Below are positions 5,118-6,310 of a DNA stretch of 6,310 bases, one piece after another (the first letter of the stretch is position 1; each line of letters starts with the position of its first letter). Location: positions 1-6,310 of the forward strand of contig DRAO01000420.1 in NCBI GenBank assembly GCA_011041825.1, given 5' to 3'. The translations under genes and the position numbers were made by a program. The DNA comes from Chloroflexota bacterium. GTDB lineage: Bacteria > Chloroflexota > Anaerolineae > SpSt-600. The notes under the pieces are model-generated. The model had not been told where the DNA came from, ran no database searches, and saw only the letters and a program-made list of their open reading frames with translations.

Positions 5118-6194
5118 TTAAACCGGTTTTATGTAACCCTCGCCCCGGAGCTTTGTTGTACCTATCACCAGCCTGTAGTACTGGCCGTTGACGCTTTCCA
5201 GCTTGCCCCTGGCCTCCACCCTCTGGCCCGAATCCACAACATCCCGGTAGAGGCCTTCGTAGGAGACGAGCTCCCGGAGCGAATGCCGCACTTTCTCATC
5301 CCCTTCGAGCACTTCCACATCCTCCACCCTGTACACGGCAGGCATAAAAAGGGATTCCCTTGCATCCGAGACCACAGCCCTCACCCTCGCTATCCCTTTC
5401 TCCCTGTACATCCTGTCCCCGTAGCTCTCCCTTATCTCGTCATCCTTCCTCGTAGGATGGATGGAAAAGTATCTATCCCCGAAGAAGCCGTAGTTCCACC
5501 TCCTCCCGGCAAAGTAGCGAGCCTCTTCAATGGTAAGGGGAAAATGAGCGGCCACCGAAGCGCACCATTCCTCCAATGCCTTCCCGGTCACTGGACGGAT
5601 CCTGGCCGACTTCCTCTCCTTTAACATCGCCCTGACCTTGCGGGCGTTTTCCAGGCCATACACCAGGAGGTCAATGTCCGAGAATTCGGGATTGTGTATC
5701 TTCAGGAGGATGGAGCCGGTGATGCCGAGGTCCTCTTCCCTGATTCCGGTGCAGGCCACTATCTCGGCCACGAAGGCACGCACCTCCTCCTCGAGAGGGT
5801 CCTGCGGGGACTCAAGGATTTCCCTCAGCCGCTGTTCGGGCACGTAGTACTTCTTCACATACGCATTGGGGACCATCGAGATTTTTATGTCCCTGACAGG
5901 GCAGTAGTGGACGTATTGGGGGTAATTCCGCTCCAGATAGGCAATCGTATCGGCCACCTTGCCGACGTGGTAGTACTCAAGCTCCCTGCGGTACGAGACA
6001 CCCTCTCCTTTCCACTTTCCAACCGGAGCGGGAGAGTATTTGAGGTATGCGGTGTATTTGTCCGGCGGGTGCAGATAGCCGGTTACACAGAAAAACATCC
6101 CTTCCTTCGTCTCGATGAAATCCCTATCCTTCGGCTTCCTTGCGTCCATTTCCCTGGTAGCCCTAAAAGCTGTTTTTACGGGCGGTAAAACCAC
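5118..6194 (-). CDS. Nucleotidyltransferase-fold protein (COG1665-like, archaeal-type family)
   Basis: This 358-residue cytosolic protein has an N-terminal block DRDFIETKEGMFFCVTGYLHPPDK (23-46) that I associate with an uncharacterised, mostly archaeal family of predicted nucleotidyltransferases. The polymerase-beta-like signature is at 157-180: Gly160-Ser161 and, after a short gap, Ser172-Asp173-Ile174-Asp175 followed by LLVYG, giving the two metal-binding aspartates. FSIHPTRKDDE (243-253) may supply the third acidic residue. The C-terminal part (about 285-358) is rich in beta strands and ends in EGYIKPV. The start is GTG at 6194, with AAGGTGG 6 nt upstream; an ATG at 6149 has a poorly spaced AGGGAA and would remove 15 residues that the family does not seem to need. 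The substrate and biological role are unknown. It is not obviously linked to the transport operon. Confidence 0.8.
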   Translation of the reverse strand: MVLPPVKTAFRATREMDARKPKDRDFIETKEGMFFCVTGYLHPPDKYTAYLKYSPAPVGKWKGEGVSYRRELEYYHVGKVADTIAYLERNYPQYVHYCPVRDIKISMVPNAYVKKYYVPEQRLREILESPQDPLEEEVRAFVAEIVACTGIREEDLGITGSILLKIHNPEFSDIDLLVYGLENARKVRAMLKERKSARIRPVTGKALEEWCASVAAHFPLTIEEARYFAGRRWNYGFFGDRYFSIHPTRKDDEIRESYGDRMYREKGIARVRAVVSDARESLFMPAVYRVEDVEVLEGDEKVRHSLRELVSYEGLYRDVVDSGQRVEARGKLESVNGQYYRLVIGTTKLRGEGYIKPV

Positions 6195-6200
6195 GGCTGT

Positions 6201-6207
6201 CCACCTT
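6201..6207 (-). promoter_or_regulatory. Ribosome site AAGGTGG for the GTG start at 6194
   Basis: On the minus strand AAGGTGG stands 6 nt before GTG at 6194. This favours the GTG over the ATG at 6149. A 10-bp perfect palindrome tccttaagga lies just upstream at 6211-6220. Confidence 0.6.
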
Positions 6208-6216
6208 TAATCCTTA

Positions 6217-6270
6217 AGGAAAGTTATTTCTTCGACGGCGGCGAAGCCGCCGTCGAAGAAATAACTCCTC
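6217..6270. repeat. Family-A hairpin copy 3, 21-bp perfect stem
   Basis: Arms 6222-6242 and 6246-6266 are perfectly complementary over 21 bp around the loop gaa. The stem runs agttatttc, ttcgacggcg, gc. This is the best-preserved copy and gives the reference for the family. It lies about 28 nt upstream of the nucleotidyltransferase-like start, so it would sit in its leader or between promoter and gene. No T-run follows on the minus strand. Confidence 0.9.
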
Positions 6271-6273
6271 TAT

Positions 6274-6310
6274 TTTTGTGCAATCTTGTGAACAAGTGGA
6301 CTTTCGGGGG
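6274..6310. repeat. Partial family-B related sequence at the window edge
   Basis: Read on the minus strand, cttgttcacaag and then attgcacaaaa (6274-6296) match the tail of family-B copy 1, cttgtacagg and attgtacaaaa (5010-5030), with three transitions and a 2-nt insertion. A looser match (cgaaagtcca against gcaaagcc) continues to the window end. The element is cut by the edge, so its hairpin cannot be judged. Confidence 0.5.

Noticed and set aside
5120..5129. Palindrome aaaccggttt at the end of the nucleotidyltransferase gene
   Set aside because: It is 10 bp, lies within the last codons and has no second copy here; chance is a sufficient explanation.
4992..5624. Plus-strand open frame of 210 codons starting in the palindrome
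   Set aside because: It reads through two hairpins and then antisense through the nucleotidyltransferase gene, with no family resemblance.

Overview
The window looks like a stretch of bacterial chromosome, plausibly from a thermophilic or deep-branching lineage such as Chloroflexota; that placement is an inference. The bacterial signs are Shine-Dalgarno sequences (GGAGGTGAT, AAGGAGGTG, AAGGAGGAG), a sigma-70 type promoter with a perfect TATAAT, and a lipoprotein signal peptide followed by a Thr-Pro linker. One gene (5118-6194) belongs to a nucleotidyltransferase family that I associate mainly with Archaea. All five to six recognisable genes lie on the minus strand, so transcription runs from high to low coordinates.

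Layout in transcription order. 6195-6310 holds a 21-bp perfect hairpin and part of a second repeat type. 5118-6194 is the nucleotidyltransferase-like protein. 4969-5117 is a 149-bp gap filled by two diverged copies of a TGTACA-rich palindrome. 842-4968 is a four-gene transport operon: a TIM-barrel sugar isomerase/epimerase-like protein, two MalF/MalG-type (UgpA/UgpE-like) permeases in very tight array, an intergenic hairpin, and a UgpB-like solute-binding lipoprotein. No ATPase gene is present. 630-841 holds the likely operon-end hairpin and a strong promoter for a small Mth938-domain protein (288-629). 1-287 has no gene but carries four short hairpins in a row and a C/G-tract hairpin.

The transport genes should work together: the lipoprotein captures a phosphorylated or glycerol-linked polyol or sugar outside the membrane, the two permeases form the channel, an ATPase encoded elsewhere powers uptake, and the TIM-barrel enzyme probably acts on the imported compound. 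The exact substrate cannot be read from sequence.

I see no defence, mobile-element or CRISPR system. The most unusual content is non-coding: every gap longer than about 20 bp carries compact hairpins. They fall into at least two repeat families. One copy has become part of the coding sequence of the epimerase. Two copies of the other family differ in 12 of 42 positions, all transitions, with two base pairs changed in a compensating way.
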